DNA of 44,661 nt from an uncultured Pelagibacteraceae bacterium (lineage in GTDB: Bacteria; Pseudomonadota; Alphaproteobacteria; Pelagibacterales; Pelagibacteraceae), in contig CACKOU010000010.1 of the NCBI GenBank assembly GCA_902601895.1, positions 1 through 44,661 of the forward strand, written 5' to 3'. Positions 26,389-35,375 of the stretch are shown here, one piece after another (position 1 is the first letter of the stretch; each line of letters opens with the position of its first letter). The translations under genes were made by a program, and so were the position numbers. Under the pieces are notes generated by a model that was given only the letters and a program-made list of their open reading frames with translations, searched no databases and was not told the DNA's origin.

Positions 26389-29292
26389 ATGCGGTTTAAT
26401 TCAGATCAGATACAAAAAATTGGTAAAGAAATTAGTAGTAAAGTTGATGGAAAAACTTTATTCGATGAATTCTCACGTGGAAGATACAGTACTGATGCTT
26501 CTGTATATCAAATTAAACCTCTTGGTGTAGTTCTTCCAAAAGATACCAATGATGTTTTAAGTTTAATGGAGTATTCACAAAAGAATTCTGTACCTCTATT
26601 AGCGAGAGGAGGTGGAAGTTCTCAATGTGGTCAGACTGTTGGCGAAAGTGTTGTACTCGATTACAGCAAACATCAAAATAAAATTTTAGAACTTAATGTT
26701 GAAGAAAAATATGTATGGGTTCAGCCAGGTGTCGTATTAGATCATCTAAATGCTTATTTGAAGCCTCATGGTCTTTGGTTTCCAGTAGACGTTTCAACAA
26801 GCAGTAGAGCAACTATTGGAGGGATGTCAGCTAACAACTCTTGTGGATCAAGATCTTTATATTATGGCAACATGGTTCATAACGTATTAGCAATTGAAGC
26901 AATATTGGATGATGGCTCCATATTTAATTTTGATCAAATAAATAAGAATTATTTAGCTACAAAGAACAATCAAGATAGACTCTATAAAATCATAGATAAA
27001 TTCATAGATGTGAGACAACAGGTTGGAGGGGAAATTAATGCTAATTGGCCAACAACACAAAGAAGAGTTGGAGGATATAACATTGATTTAATTGATCCAG
27101 AAGGCTTCAACTCATCAAATCTTCTTGTTGGTTCTGAAGGAACATTATCTTTATTTAATAAAATAAAATTAAAATTATCAGAAATACCAAAGAATAAAAT
27201 TTTAGGTGTCTGTTACTTTGATAATTTCCATCAAGCAATGGAATTATCAAAAGAGATTGTGAAATTAAAACCAACTTGCGTTGAGTTGATGGACCAAAAT
27301 TTATTAAATTTAGCGAAAGAAATCCCGATGTATGCTGGGGGTATAAAAAAATACATTAAAGGAAATCCTGAAGCTGTTTTGATGGTAGAATTTATTGATA
27401 CCGAGAAAAGTGTATATGAAAAGAAAATAAAGGATCTAGAATATTTAGTTTTAAACCAAAACAAAAAAAACGAGTTTTCATATTATTCAGATCTTTCAGA
27501 ACAGAAAGAGGTTTTTGAAATAAGAAAAGCTGGATTAAATATTTTGATGTCAATGAAAGGTGATAGAAAACCAGTTGCCTTCATTGAAGATTGTGCAGTT
27601 TCTTTAGAACACTTAGCTGACTACACAGCTAGATTAAAAGAAATATTTAAAAAATATGGAACAAGTGGAATGTTTTATGCACATGCATCTGTTGGAACTC
27701 TCCATGTAAGACCAGTTTTAAATATGAAATCAGACAAAGATATACAAAATATGAGATCCATATCTGAAGAAGCTTTTGAAATGGTTAAAGATTATAAAGG
27801 TTCTCATTCTGGTGAGCATGGTGATGGAATTGTTAGATCAGAATTTCATGAAATGATGTTTGGTAAAAAAATCACAAATGCATTTGAAGAAATAAAAGAT
27901 ACGTTCGATAGTAAAAACCTTTTAAATCCTGGAAAAATTGTTCGGCCATTTAAATCAAATGATAGATCTCTAATGAGATACAAATCAGGTTATCAAACAG
28001 AAAATATAGATACACATTATGATTGGTCAAACTGGGGCCAATTCTCTGATGCTGTTGAGATGTGTAATAACAATGGAGCTTGTAGAAAATTAGATTCTGG
28101 TGTGATGTGTCCATCGTACAGAGTAACTAAAGAAGAAAAAGATTTAGTTCGAGGTAGAGCAAATACTTTAAGATTAGCTTTGTCTAATCAACTTCCAGAA
28201 GGTTCATTTGCATCAAAAGAAATGTATGAAACCATGGAGTTATGTGTCAGCTGTAAAGCTTGTCAAAGAGAATGCCCTATGTCGGTTGATATGGCTAAAA
28301 TGAAATCTGAATTTCTTTCTCATTACTATAAAAAATTTAGTATGCGAATTAAAGATAGAGTTATCTCAGATATGCCAAGACTTATTTGGTTATTAAAAAT
28401 TGTTGCTCCTATATTCAATAAGGTCAAAAACTTACCGCTAATCTCAACAATTGTTGAAAGGTTTGGTTTTGCAACAGCAAGGACTATGCCTGAAGTTCAA
28501 AACCAGAACGCATTAAGAGAAATTTACGACAGTCAGACAGTATCAGAAAATAAAGTAATTTTGTTTGCAGATACATTTAATATTAACTTTGAAAATGAAA
28601 ATTTGGTTTATGCAATTAAAGTATTAAATAAATTTGGATATCAGGCAGTTATACCGAGTTTTGGTAAAGATAAATTAAAGAGACCTCTTTGTTGTGGCAG
28701 AACTTATATATCTTACGGTCAATTAGACAAAGCATCTGAAGAACTAAATAGATTTAATGATTATGTTATACAAAATAATTACATTGATTTACCAGTTGTA
28801 GGTATTGAACCATCCTGTTTATTAACATTTAACGATGAATATCAGACTTTAAAGAATATAAATAATAGAGAACAAATTAAAAATAAATTTTATTTGCTTG
28901 AGGAATTTATTTTAGAACAAATAAGAAATAACAATAATATTAAAGCTAATAAGTTCGATCAAAATGTATTAATCCATGGGCACTGTCATCAAAAATCACA
29001 AGATAGAATGAAGGGGCTAACTAATCTTTTATCAGAATTAAATATTAATAACAAAATGATAGAGTCTAGTTGTTGTGGTATGGCTGGTTCATTTGGATAT
29101 GACAGTAAGACTTATGAAGTCTCCAAAAAAATGGCTAATCTTTCTTTAATACCTGCAATCAATAATAGTAGTGAAAAAGATTTTATAGTTGCAAATGGTA
29201 CGAGCTGCAGACATCAAATATCTGATTTATCTGAGAAAAAAGGTAAGCATGTCTCAGAATTATTATTTAAAATTTTTGAAACTGTTAATTAA
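26389..29292 (+). CDS. FAD-linked and Fe-S dehydrogenase, GlcD-GlcF/YdiJ-type fusion
   Basis: A 967-residue fusion. Residues 30-260 form the PCMH-type FAD domain (LLARGGGSSQCGQTVGES). A C-terminal flavin domain with GEHGDGIVRSEF follows. Then come two 4Fe-4S sites: CNNNGACRK from Cys559 with MCPSYR, and C619xxC622xxC625xxxC629 (CVSCKACQRECP). The end has two CCG motifs (RPLCCGRT, SSCCGMAG). The architecture is that of E. coli YdiJ, assigned to D-2-hydroxyglutarate or D-lactate oxidation to the quinone pool. The 3' end overlaps the convergent CoA-transferase gene by four bases. Confidence 0.88.
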   Translation: MRFNSDQIQKIGKEISSKVDGKTLFDEFSRGRYSTDASVYQIKPLGVVLPKDTNDVLSLMEYSQKNSVPLLARGGGSSQCGQTVGESVVLDYSKHQNKILELNVEEKYVWVQPGVVLDHLNAYLKPHGLWFPVDVSTSSRATIGGMSANNSCGSRSLYYGNMVHNVLAIEAILDDGSIFNFDQINKNYLATKNNQDRLYKIIDKFIDVRQQVGGEINANWPTTQRRVGGYNIDLIDPEGFNSSNLLVGSEGTLSLFNKIKLKLSEIPKNKILGVCYFDNFHQAMELSKEIVKLKPTCVELMDQNLLNLAKEIPMYAGGIKKYIKGNPEAVLMVEFIDTEKSVYEKKIKDLEYLVLNQNKKNEFSYYSDLSEQKEVFEIRKAGLNILMSMKGDRKPVAFIEDCAVSLEHLADYTARLKEIFKKYGTSGMFYAHASVGTLHVRPVLNMKSDKDIQNMRSISEEAFEMVKDYKGSHSGEHGDGIVRSEFHEMMFGKKITNAFEEIKDTFDSKNLLNPGKIVRPFKSNDRSLMRYKSGYQTENIDTHYDWSNWGQFSDAVEMCNNNGACRKLDSGVMCPSYRVTKEEKDLVRGRANTLRLALSNQLPEGSFASKEMYETMELCVSCKACQRECPMSVDMAKMKSEFLSHYYKKFSMRIKDRVISDMPRLIWLLKIVAPIFNKVKNLPLISTIVERFGFATARTMPEVQNQNALREIYDSQTVSENKVILFADTFNINFENENLVYAIKVLNKFGYQAVIPSFGKDKLKRPLCCGRTYISYGQLDKASEELNRFNDYVIQNNYIDLPVVGIEPSCLLTFNDEYQTLKNINNREQIKNKFYLLEEFILEQIRNNNNIKANKFDQNVLIHGHCHQKSQDRMKGLTNLLSELNINNKMIESSCCGMAGSFGYDSKTYEVSKKMANLSLIPAINNSSEKDFIVANGTSCRHQISDLSEKKGKHVSELLFKIFETVN

Positions 29293-30482
29293 AGAATTAC
29301 TTTTCTATTATAAAAATCTTCAATCTGGTCATCTTTATAACCAAAAATTTGCATAAGTTCTTTTGTATGCTCTCCTAAGTTTGGAGCACCTTTTGATTTT
29401 TCAGTTTTACTTTTTGAAAATTTAATTGGCATACCAATAGCCTTACTTTTACCAGCTTTTTTATTATCTACTTCTATAACCATTTCTCTTTCAATTGTTT
29501 GAGGATCTTTAAACATGTCTGTTATCGAGTTAATAGGTCCACAAGGTAAGCCATTATCATCAAAAATTTTTAACCATTCGTTTGAAGTTTTTTTAATTAG
29601 TTCTTTATTAAGAATATCGACTAATTCTTTTAAATTTTGTTTTCTATTTAAATTAGATGAAAACTTTTCATTTTCTTGCAAATCTTCACGACCAATTGCT
29701 TTAAGTAACATTAGCCAAGTATTTTGATTTGAAGCACCTACTGTTATCCATTTATCTTTTGTTTTAAATGCTTGATAAGGAGCTGTTAAAGGATGTGCTG
29801 AACCTAAAGGTCCAGGCGACTCTCCAGTTGCACCTGCAATAGCAGACTGCCAGTATGTATGAACAATACCTGCTTCATACAAAGAAGTATCAACTTTTTG
29901 CCCTTCGCCCGTTTTTTCTCTATGAACTAATGCAGCTAAAATTCCACTTGCTGCAAGTAAACCTGCTGTAATATCTGTTATTGGTGCTCCAACTTTCATG
30001 GGTGGCTTATCTTTGCTTTCGCCCGTAATACTCATTAATCCACTCATGCCTTGTGCAACTAAATCAAATCCTCCTTTATCTGCGTAAGGACCCGTTCTAC
30101 CGTATCCAGAAATTTCACATAAAATAATTTTAGGATTAATTTCTGACATAACATCATATCCGACTCCTAATTTTTCTAATGTCCCTTTTCTAAAATTCTC
30201 CAAAACCACATCAGAATTTTTTACCATCGTTTTAAATATCTCAATTCCATCTTTGTCTTTTAAATTTAATGCAATACCTTTCTTATTTCTATTCATCATC
30301 ATAAAGGCTGCAGACTCTCCATTAATTTCAGGTGGCAAGAAGTTTCTGGTATCATCTCCTCCAGGTGTCTTTTCTATTTTAATTACCTCTGCTCCAAGAT
30401 CAGCCAATAACAGTCCACAAGTTGGACCAGCCATTATTTGTGCCATCTCAAGTACACGAATGCCTTTTAATGATGCAGTCAT
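29289..30482 (-). CDS. Family III CoA-transferase (CaiB/Frc type)
   Basis: Moves CoA between carboxylic acids through an aspartyl-CoA intermediate; 397 residues. N-terminal GIRVLEMAQIMAGPTCGLLLADLGAEVIK-type fold, ENFRKGTLEKLG, SGYGRTGPYADKGGFD and the nucleophile Asp170 in GAPITDITAG are all present. It is the last gene of the TRAP-2 operon, three bases after the crotonase-like gene. This suggests that the acid imported by the TRAP system is activated to its CoA ester here. Confidence 0.92.
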   Translation of the reverse strand: MTASLKGIRVLEMAQIMAGPTCGLLLADLGAEVIKIEKTPGGDDTRNFLPPEINGESAAFMMMNRNKKGIALNLKDKDGIEIFKTMVKNSDVVLENFRKGTLEKLGVGYDVMSEINPKIILCEISGYGRTGPYADKGGFDLVAQGMSGLMSITGESKDKPPMKVGAPITDITAGLLAASGILAALVHREKTGEGQKVDTSLYEAGIVHTYWQSAIAGATGESPGPLGSAHPLTAPYQAFKTKDKWITVGASNQNTWLMLLKAIGREDLQENEKFSSNLNRKQNLKELVDILNKELIKKTSNEWLKIFDDNGLPCGPINSITDMFKDPQTIEREMVIEVDNKKAGKSKAIGMPIKFSKSKTEKSKGAPNLGEHTKELMQIFGYKDDQIEDFYNRKVIL

Positions 30483-30485
30483 CTA

Positions 30486-31268
30486 TTACTTATTTTTGAA
30501 TTTTGGTTTTGTTTTATTTAAGAAAGATTGATATCCAATTTTAAAGTCTTGTGTATCGTAACATTTGTAACCTAGATTATTTATTTTTTCTGTGACTTTT
30601 CCATTTTTTAAAATGTTTCTTGCAAATTGCTTGTGCCACCTTGCAACTTTTGGAGCACCTTCACATATTAATTCAGCTGATTTATAAGCTTCTTTTTCAA
30701 CATCATTATCGTTAACCACTCTATTAACTAGCCTCTTCTGAAACGCTTCATCAGCTCCAAATACTCTTCCTTCAAATAATATTTCCATTGCAGTCGTGTA
30801 ATTGGTTACTTTTAAAAGTACCTCAAGTTCTTTTGCAGCCATTGTTAAGCCTAATCTTTTAATCGGAACTCCAAACCTAGAGCTTTTGCCACAAATTCTA
30901 ATGTCACAACATCCTGCTATTTCCAATCCACCTCCAACACATATTCCTTCAATCAAAGCAATTGTTGGTATTGGACAATCAAAAATTGCTCCAAGTGTTC
31001 CGTGTAAAAATTTGCCGTAAGATTTTGCTAATTTTGATGAAGACCTTTGTTTTTTAAATTCTCCAATATCATTTCCTGGTGAAAAAGATTTACCACCCTC
31101 TCCTCTTATTATGATGCATCTTAAATTTTTATTTTTAGATAAATTTTTGAAAACTTTGCCAAGCTCAATCCACATTGGCTTGGTCATTGCATTTAGTTTT
31201 TCTGGTCTATTGATAACAACTTCAAATAAATGTTTATTTTTTTTATTTACTTTAATTAATTTGCTCAT
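30486..31268 (-). CDS. Enoyl-CoA hydratase/isomerase family protein
   Basis: Crotonase-fold protein of 260 residues. Oxyanion-hole parts are visible as SFSPGNDIGEF and GICVGGGLEIAGCCD. At the position where hydratases carry a catalytic Glu (the PE of FGxPE) this protein has RFGVPIKRLGL, Ile instead of Glu. The reaction may thus be a different crotonase reaction (isomerase, hydrolase, decarboxylase). Its start abuts the dctM stop and the CoA-transferase follows after three bases, so it probably acts on the CoA ester of the imported acid. Confidence 0.88.
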   Translation of the reverse strand: MSKLIKVNKKNKHLFEVVINRPEKLNAMTKPMWIELGKVFKNLSKNKNLRCIIIRGEGGKSFSPGNDIGEFKKQRSSSKLAKSYGKFLHGTLGAIFDCPIPTIALIEGICVGGGLEIAGCCDIRICGKSSRFGVPIKRLGLTMAAKELEVLLKVTNYTTAMEILFEGRVFGADEAFQKRLVNRVVNDNDVEKEAYKSAELICEGAPKVARWHKQFARNILKNGKVTEKINNLGYKCYDTQDFKIGYQSFLNKTKPKFKNK

Positions 31269-32552
31269 TTAGCTCCTATAAAAAAATTCAACTAATGTCA
31301 TCGGTATAGCTGGAACATAAGTTACTAACATTAACAATACTAATAATACACATATAAAGGATATATTAGATCTTGTTACATCCCAGATGTCTGCTTTTGC
31401 AACAGAGCAAGCCGTTACTAGAACACTTGCAACTGGTGGTGTTTGTTGACCAATTGCTAAATTTAAAGTTACAATTATACCAAAGTGAACTGGATCTATA
31501 CCTACAGCATTAACTAATGGCATTACAATTGGAACTGTTAAAATTATTGCAGCAACTGAATGTAAAAAGAAACCTATTACTAAAAGAAATACATTTAGTA
31601 TTCCTAACACTGCATATTTATTATTTGTAAAATCAATAATTGACTCTGCAACTTTTTGTGGAATTTGTTCAATTGTTAAAAATTCACCAAGTAATACAGA
31701 TGCAGCAACTAATAACATTACTGAAGCTGTTTGAATTGCTCCTTCACAAGCTGACTCGTATAACCTTTTAAAATCTATTTCTTTATAAATAAATCCAATA
31801 ACTAATGATGCTACAACTGCTAAACCTGCTCCTTCAGTTGCAGTTACAACTCCTCCAAAAATTCCACCTAAGATAATAATTGGTAATAAAAATGCTAATG
31901 CTGCATCTTTTGCAGTTTTCTTAACATTTGGAATATTAAATGTTTCCTCAACAGGAAAATTTTTACGTCTTGCAGTAATATATGCTGCTAACATTAAGAA
32001 GAAACCACCTATTACTCCTGGAACTATTCCCGCTACAAATAATTGAACTACTGAACTTTGAGCCATTACCGCGTAAACAATCATTGGTATTGAAGGTGGG
32101 ATGATAATTGCCAAAGACGCTGAGGATGAAGTTACTGCAGCAGCGAAAGGACCAGGGTATCCTTTTTTCTTCATCGCTGGAATTAAAATAGATCCTAGTG
32201 CTGCAACATCTGCTACAGCTGAGCCAGAAATTTCAGCAAAAAACATAGAAGTAGCAATGTTAATCATGCTTAAACCACCTTTGATAAATCCAACAAGCGC
32301 TGAGGCAAAAGCTATTAATCTTCTAGAAATACCCGCACTATTCATAATTGATCCAGCTAGGATAAATAAAGGAATAGCAATTAATGGAAATTTCATTGAT
32401 CCATCAAACATAACGATTGCTGTATCAATTAGAAAACTTGTTCCAGTTTTCAGTACCATTGCAATAATTGTTGTTACTGCAAGGCCAATAGCGATAGGTA
32501 CATTTATTGATAAAAGAAGTAGAAGAACTGCAAACATTGTAAGAATTATCAT
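31269..32552 (-). CDS. dctM: TRAP transporter large permease DctM (system 2)
   Basis: Large TRAP membrane subunit of 427 residues, about twelve segments. Typical stretches are PLFILAGSIMNSAGISRRL, FFAEISGSAVADVAALGSI, ASLAIIIPPSIPMIVYAV and the C-terminal HFGIIVTLNLAIGQQTPPVA. It shares one base with the dctQ stop (TAATG) and abuts the crotonase-like gene. It is only distantly similar to the system 1 DctM, so the two systems are not a recent duplication. Confidence 0.93.
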   Translation of the reverse strand: MIILTMFAVLLLLLSINVPIAIGLAVTTIIAMVLKTGTSFLIDTAIVMFDGSMKFPLIAIPLFILAGSIMNSAGISRRLIAFASALVGFIKGGLSMINIATSMFFAEISGSAVADVAALGSILIPAMKKKGYPGPFAAAVTSSSASLAIIIPPSIPMIVYAVMAQSSVVQLFVAGIVPGVIGGFFLMLAAYITARRKNFPVEETFNIPNVKKTAKDAALAFLLPIIILGGIFGGVVTATEGAGLAVVASLVIGFIYKEIDFKRLYESACEGAIQTASVMLLVAASVLLGEFLTIEQIPQKVAESIIDFTNNKYAVLGILNVFLLVIGFFLHSVAAIILTVPIVMPLVNAVGIDPVHFGIIVTLNLAIGQQTPPVASVLVTACSVAKADIWDVTRSNISFICVLLVLLMLVTYVPAIPMTLVEFFYRS

Positions 32553-33061
32553 TAAATATCTCCTGTTTGCTCATCACCTGTTGTTTGAAGAACTAAATTT
32601 TTATAGTCTTCAGGAATTCTTAAGGTTTCAGATAAAATAAATAAACATGATGCAATTGGAATAACTGATTGCACAAAAGGCTGAGGAACCCACTCTAATG
32701 TTACTAAGGTTTCTCCAGTTATAAGGGTTAACACTAAATAACCATAGTAAGCCAATAATATTAAAAAGCCATAAACAACTAATTTTGACACTACAAAGAA
32801 AATTTTTCTAAGCGTTAAAGGGAAAGCTTTAAAAATACTTGGAACACTTATATGAGAACCTTTTAAAGCTGCATAGGCCGAACCATAATAAGTTATCCAA
32901 GCAAGTTGAACAGCTGCAACCTCGTCATACCAAACTAAAGCACTGCCAGCAAAACGAAAAGTAACTCCAAGCAAAACTGTTACTGCTAATGCTACCATCA
33001 TTATAAACAGTATTAGTTTTAATATTTTTTCGTATGAATTTATAAATTTTTGCAATGTCAT
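32552..33061 (-). CDS. dctQ: TRAP transporter small permease DctQ (system 2)
   Basis: Small TRAP subunit, 169 residues, four hydrophobic segments, with VTLLGVTFRFAGSALVWYDE and GSAYAALKGSHISVP as the family pattern. The ATG at 33061 follows a run of eight A residues (minus strand) directly behind the hairpin after dctP. No Shine-Dalgarno is visible there, so initiation must be weak, re-initiating, or leaderless on a processed message. Confidence 0.9.
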   Translation of the reverse strand: MTLQKFINSYEKILKLILFIMMVALAVTVLLGVTFRFAGSALVWYDEVAAVQLAWITYYGSAYAALKGSHISVPSIFKAFPLTLRKIFFVVSKLVVYGFLILLAYYGYLVLTLITGETLVTLEWVPQPFVQSVIPIASCLFILSETLRIPEDYKNLVLQTTGDEQTGDI

Positions 33062-33068
33062 TTTTTTT

Positions 33069-33091
33069 CAGGCCCTCTGATAGAGGGCCTG
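33069..33091 (-). terminator. Hairpin between dctP and dctQ (system 2)
   Basis: A ten-base GC-rich stem CAGGCCCTCT (33069-33078) and AGAGGGCCTG (33082-33091) with a tight three-base loop, 12 bases after the dctP stop. On the minus strand it is followed by eight A residues and the dctQ ATG, not by a T run. It should therefore protect the dctP message end or pause the polymerase rather than act as an intrinsic terminator. Confidence 0.6.
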
Positions 33092-33103
33092 TTACAAATT
33101 ATG

Positions 33104-34078
33104 TTAATTTGCTAAAGACGATACTTTATCAATTAACGCACCACCAGTTGGTACTTCTGACGCGAATTGATCGTATATTCCTTTACTTGCACTAATGAAA
33201 GCACCTTTATCAGCTTCGTTAACTTGAACTCCAGCTGATTTGATAACTCCCAATAAAGATTTTTCAAGATTTGCAGCTTCAGCGTACACAAATTTTTGTG
33301 TATCTTTAGCAGCTTGCTCTAAAATACTTTGTACATCTGCAGGTAGTTTGCTCCAGTGGTCTTTATGTACTGTTACATAAGCAGGAGTGTAAACGTGACC
33401 TGTGATTGATAAATATTTTTGAACTTCTTGGAATTTAGCACTAGCAATCTGAGCATATGGGTTTTCTTGTCCATCCATTGTTCCTGTTTTCAAAGCAGTA
33501 AATACTTCTGAGAAAGACATTGGAGTTGGGTTTGCACCATATGATTGGAACATTTTAACTCTCCATTTTGATTTAGGAGTTCTTAATTTAATTCCTTTTA
33601 AGTCACCTGGAGTGTTAATTGGTCTAGTATTGTTTGTGATATGTCTAAATCCATTTTCCCAAACAGCAATAACTTTGTATCCAGTCTTATCTTCAAGATT
33701 CTTAAACATTCCTGGTAAAACTTGGCTTTCAACTTTATTCATGTGTTTTCTGTCTTTAATAATGAAAGGCATATCAAATACACCAAACTCGTCATGAATA
33801 GATGCCATTACTGATGAAGGTAACCACATGTTAACTGTACCTAATTTTAGTTTTTGCATTCCTTGTTTATCTTTACCAAGTTGCGAAGAACCAAAAACAG
33901 TTACTTTTCCTTTGCTGCCTAATCTCTCATTTGCAAGTTTAGCAAAATGATCAACTGATGCAGAAAATAAAGATCCTGGTTTTCCTACGTGTCCAAATTT
34001 TACTTCAGTTGAATTTGCTGAGAAACTTAGAAATAGAGACGATAATAAAACAACAATTATCTTAAAATATTTGTTCAT
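33104..34078 (-). CDS. dctP: TRAP solute-binding protein DctP (system 2)
   Basis: Periplasmic binding protein of 324 residues with a signal peptide (FKIIVVLLSSLFLSFSANS). The core of classic DctP proteins is present: PGSLFSASVDHFAKLANE, GIKLRTPKSKW with the ligand-binding arginine, PTPMSFSEVFTALKTGTMDGQENP, and AYVTVHKDHW. It differs from the TakP-like protein of system 1 and probably binds a different carboxylate. AGAGGGAA precedes the ATG. It starts the five-gene operon dctP-dctQ-dctM-crotonase-CoA-transferase. Confidence 0.92.
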   Translation of the reverse strand: MNKYFKIIVVLLSSLFLSFSANSTEVKFGHVGKPGSLFSASVDHFAKLANERLGSKGKVTVFGSSQLGKDKQGMQKLKLGTVNMWLPSSVMASIHDEFGVFDMPFIIKDRKHMNKVESQVLPGMFKNLEDKTGYKVIAVWENGFRHITNNTRPINTPGDLKGIKLRTPKSKWRVKMFQSYGANPTPMSFSEVFTALKTGTMDGQENPYAQIASAKFQEVQKYLSITGHVYTPAYVTVHKDHWSKLPADVQSILEQAAKDTQKFVYAEAANLEKSLLGVIKSAGVQVNEADKGAFISASKGIYDQFASEVPTGGALIDKVSSLAN

Positions 34079-34166
34079 ATTTCCCTCTTAAGTTTGTTTT
34101 TTTTAAACAGCTTACAGAAAATATGGATGCAGTGCTAGGGATTAAATTGGCGTATCGGAAAAAAAA

Positions 34167-34436
34167 TTATCGATCTTTAAATTCAAGATTGCCACGGGAG
34201 TCGACATTTTTTTTGACATGCTGATAGTAGGTGGGATTGTCAATTAGTCTTGACATATCAATGCCCTTGTTCTCGTATCGTCTTTTAATGGTCATTCTAG
34301 GAATAATCACGAGGTTCATATTTTCGATAAAGTCCTCAGTCCACTCTTTCTCTATTTTATCTTTGACCAATCTCTTTAAAAATACCCTTAAATCAGAACA
34401 GCTAAGGTGTTTAATTTTTTTGTTATACAAGACCAT
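34167..34436 (-). CDS. Hypothetical 89-residue protein
   Basis: Small soluble, strongly basic protein with helices and no signal or membrane segment (KHLSCSDLRVFLKRLVKD, then MTIKRRYENKGIDMSRLID and a C-terminal VKKNVDSRGNLEFKDR). I do not recognise it. Bases 34201-34320 are about 37% GC by my count, above the flanking sequence, with more GTC, CTC and CGA codons. A 73-codon ORF in the opposite strand covers much of it; the minus frame has the more protein-like composition. Confidence 0.5.
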   Translation of the reverse strand: MVLYNKKIKHLSCSDLRVFLKRLVKDKIEKEWTEDFIENMNLVIIPRMTIKRRYENKGIDMSRLIDNPTYYQHVKKNVDSRGNLEFKDR

Positions 34437-34460
34437 TCTCTTGAATATATAATCTTGATA

Positions 34461-35162
34461 TTATCTTGCAAGTTTAATGAATATATCTCCCATACCTGAC
34501 TGAAGCTGATCTAATGGAGTATTATTTCTAAGTGTGCAATATCTACCTGTCACTTGATGTCTATCTATGGCATTAACATTATATTGAGTACAGGTTTTGG
34601 CTTTGTGTAATAGACCAATTACCAATTTTCCATCTATTACAGACACTTGTTTCGTATCTAAGTCGTTGCCATTACAAAAATATTTTTTGTTTACCCTTTC
34701 AGGGAAATCTGTTTTCCCACAAGGATTTTCAATTGTGAAAACATAAAATTCTTTTTCTATGCCTTTAAATTTATGTTTCATCTTAGTTGTTTTTGAATAT
34801 TTCATTAAATCACAGGAGCATGGAATGCAGCATCTATAATATTCACCACATATTTTCTTACCCGTATTATTTTCACTCAAATAAACATATTCGGGTACTG
34901 CATTTGGACTTATTAAAGAACCTGATACTGCACAATATAATTTATTATATTCTACAAAATCTTCATAAGAGACATCTTTATCAATTATATACTTAAAAAA
35001 TTTAGGACCTGCCGCATTTCTATTTCTATCTGGAAAAATTTTATTCCAATCATTAACGATATCTTGATAATAGTTTTTTTCTTGAGAATTTGCTGAATTT
35101 ATCGGAATTGAAAAAAAAATAACAAATATAATAAGACTAAGTATATTTTTAACACTGTACAT
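34461..35162 (-). CDS. Cys-rich secreted protein of unknown function
   Basis: A 233-residue protein with a signal peptide (ILSLIIFVIFFSIPINSANS). The mature part has ten cysteines, five of them in KICGEYYRCCIPCSCD (CxxxxxCCxxCxC), which resembles a metal or disulfide knot. It contains an HxVTGRYC motif and ends GDIFIKLAR. No family recognised. It is 11 bases downstream of a 47-residue ORF on the same strand, so the two may be cotranscribed. Confidence 0.6.
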   Translation of the reverse strand: MYSVKNILSLIIFVIFFSIPINSANSQEKNYYQDIVNDWNKIFPDRNRNAAGPKFFKYIIDKDVSYEDFVEYNKLYCAVSGSLISPNAVPEYVYLSENNTGKKICGEYYRCCIPCSCDLMKYSKTTKMKHKFKGIEKEFYVFTIENPCGKTDFPERVNKKYFCNGNDLDTKQVSVIDGKLVIGLLHKAKTCTQYNVNAIDRHQVTGRYCTLRNNTPLDQLQSGMGDIFIKLAR

Positions 35163-35173
35163 TAATTAATAAT

Positions 35174-35317
35174 TTAAAAACCCATATTTGACCAGTTACT
35201 TCGGTCTTGAGTTTTGCTATTGAATTTTTTTAATTCTTCCTCAGATGGTTCCCTAAAAAGATACATTACAATTCCTGAAACAAATAATGCCAATAATGAT
35301 AAAGAACAAATAGTCAT
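35174..35317 (-). CDS. 47-residue membrane peptide
   Basis: Small ORF from ATG 35317 to TAA 35174-35176. The product starts MTICSLSLLALFVSGIVMYL, one membrane helix, then turns acidic and polar (FREPSEEELKKFNSKTQD) and ends WSNMGF, giving an inside-out tail. No early strong ribosome site is seen. The clean helix-plus-amphipathic layout and its fit between two genes on the same strand argue for a real gene. Function unknown. Confidence 0.55.
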   Translation of the reverse strand: MTICSLSLLALFVSGIVMYLFREPSEEELKKFNSKTQDRSNWSNMGF

Positions 35318-35375
35318 GTTATTGATATATAAAAGCTTTATAATTTTTCAACACCATATAATGAGTAGTATTGTC

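Noticed and set aside
32101-32640. A 179-codon plus-strand ORF antisense to dctM.
   Set aside because: It is the reverse shadow of a TRAP membrane gene; its low-complexity Ala/Ile/Pro composition mirrors the hydrophobic codons, and the sense frame has clear homology.
34231-34452. A 73-codon plus-strand ORF opposite the 89-residue gene.
   Set aside because: It is hydrophobic and Ser/Leu/Phe-rich in the way reverse shadows are, while the minus frame looks like a soluble protein. Certainty is only moderate.
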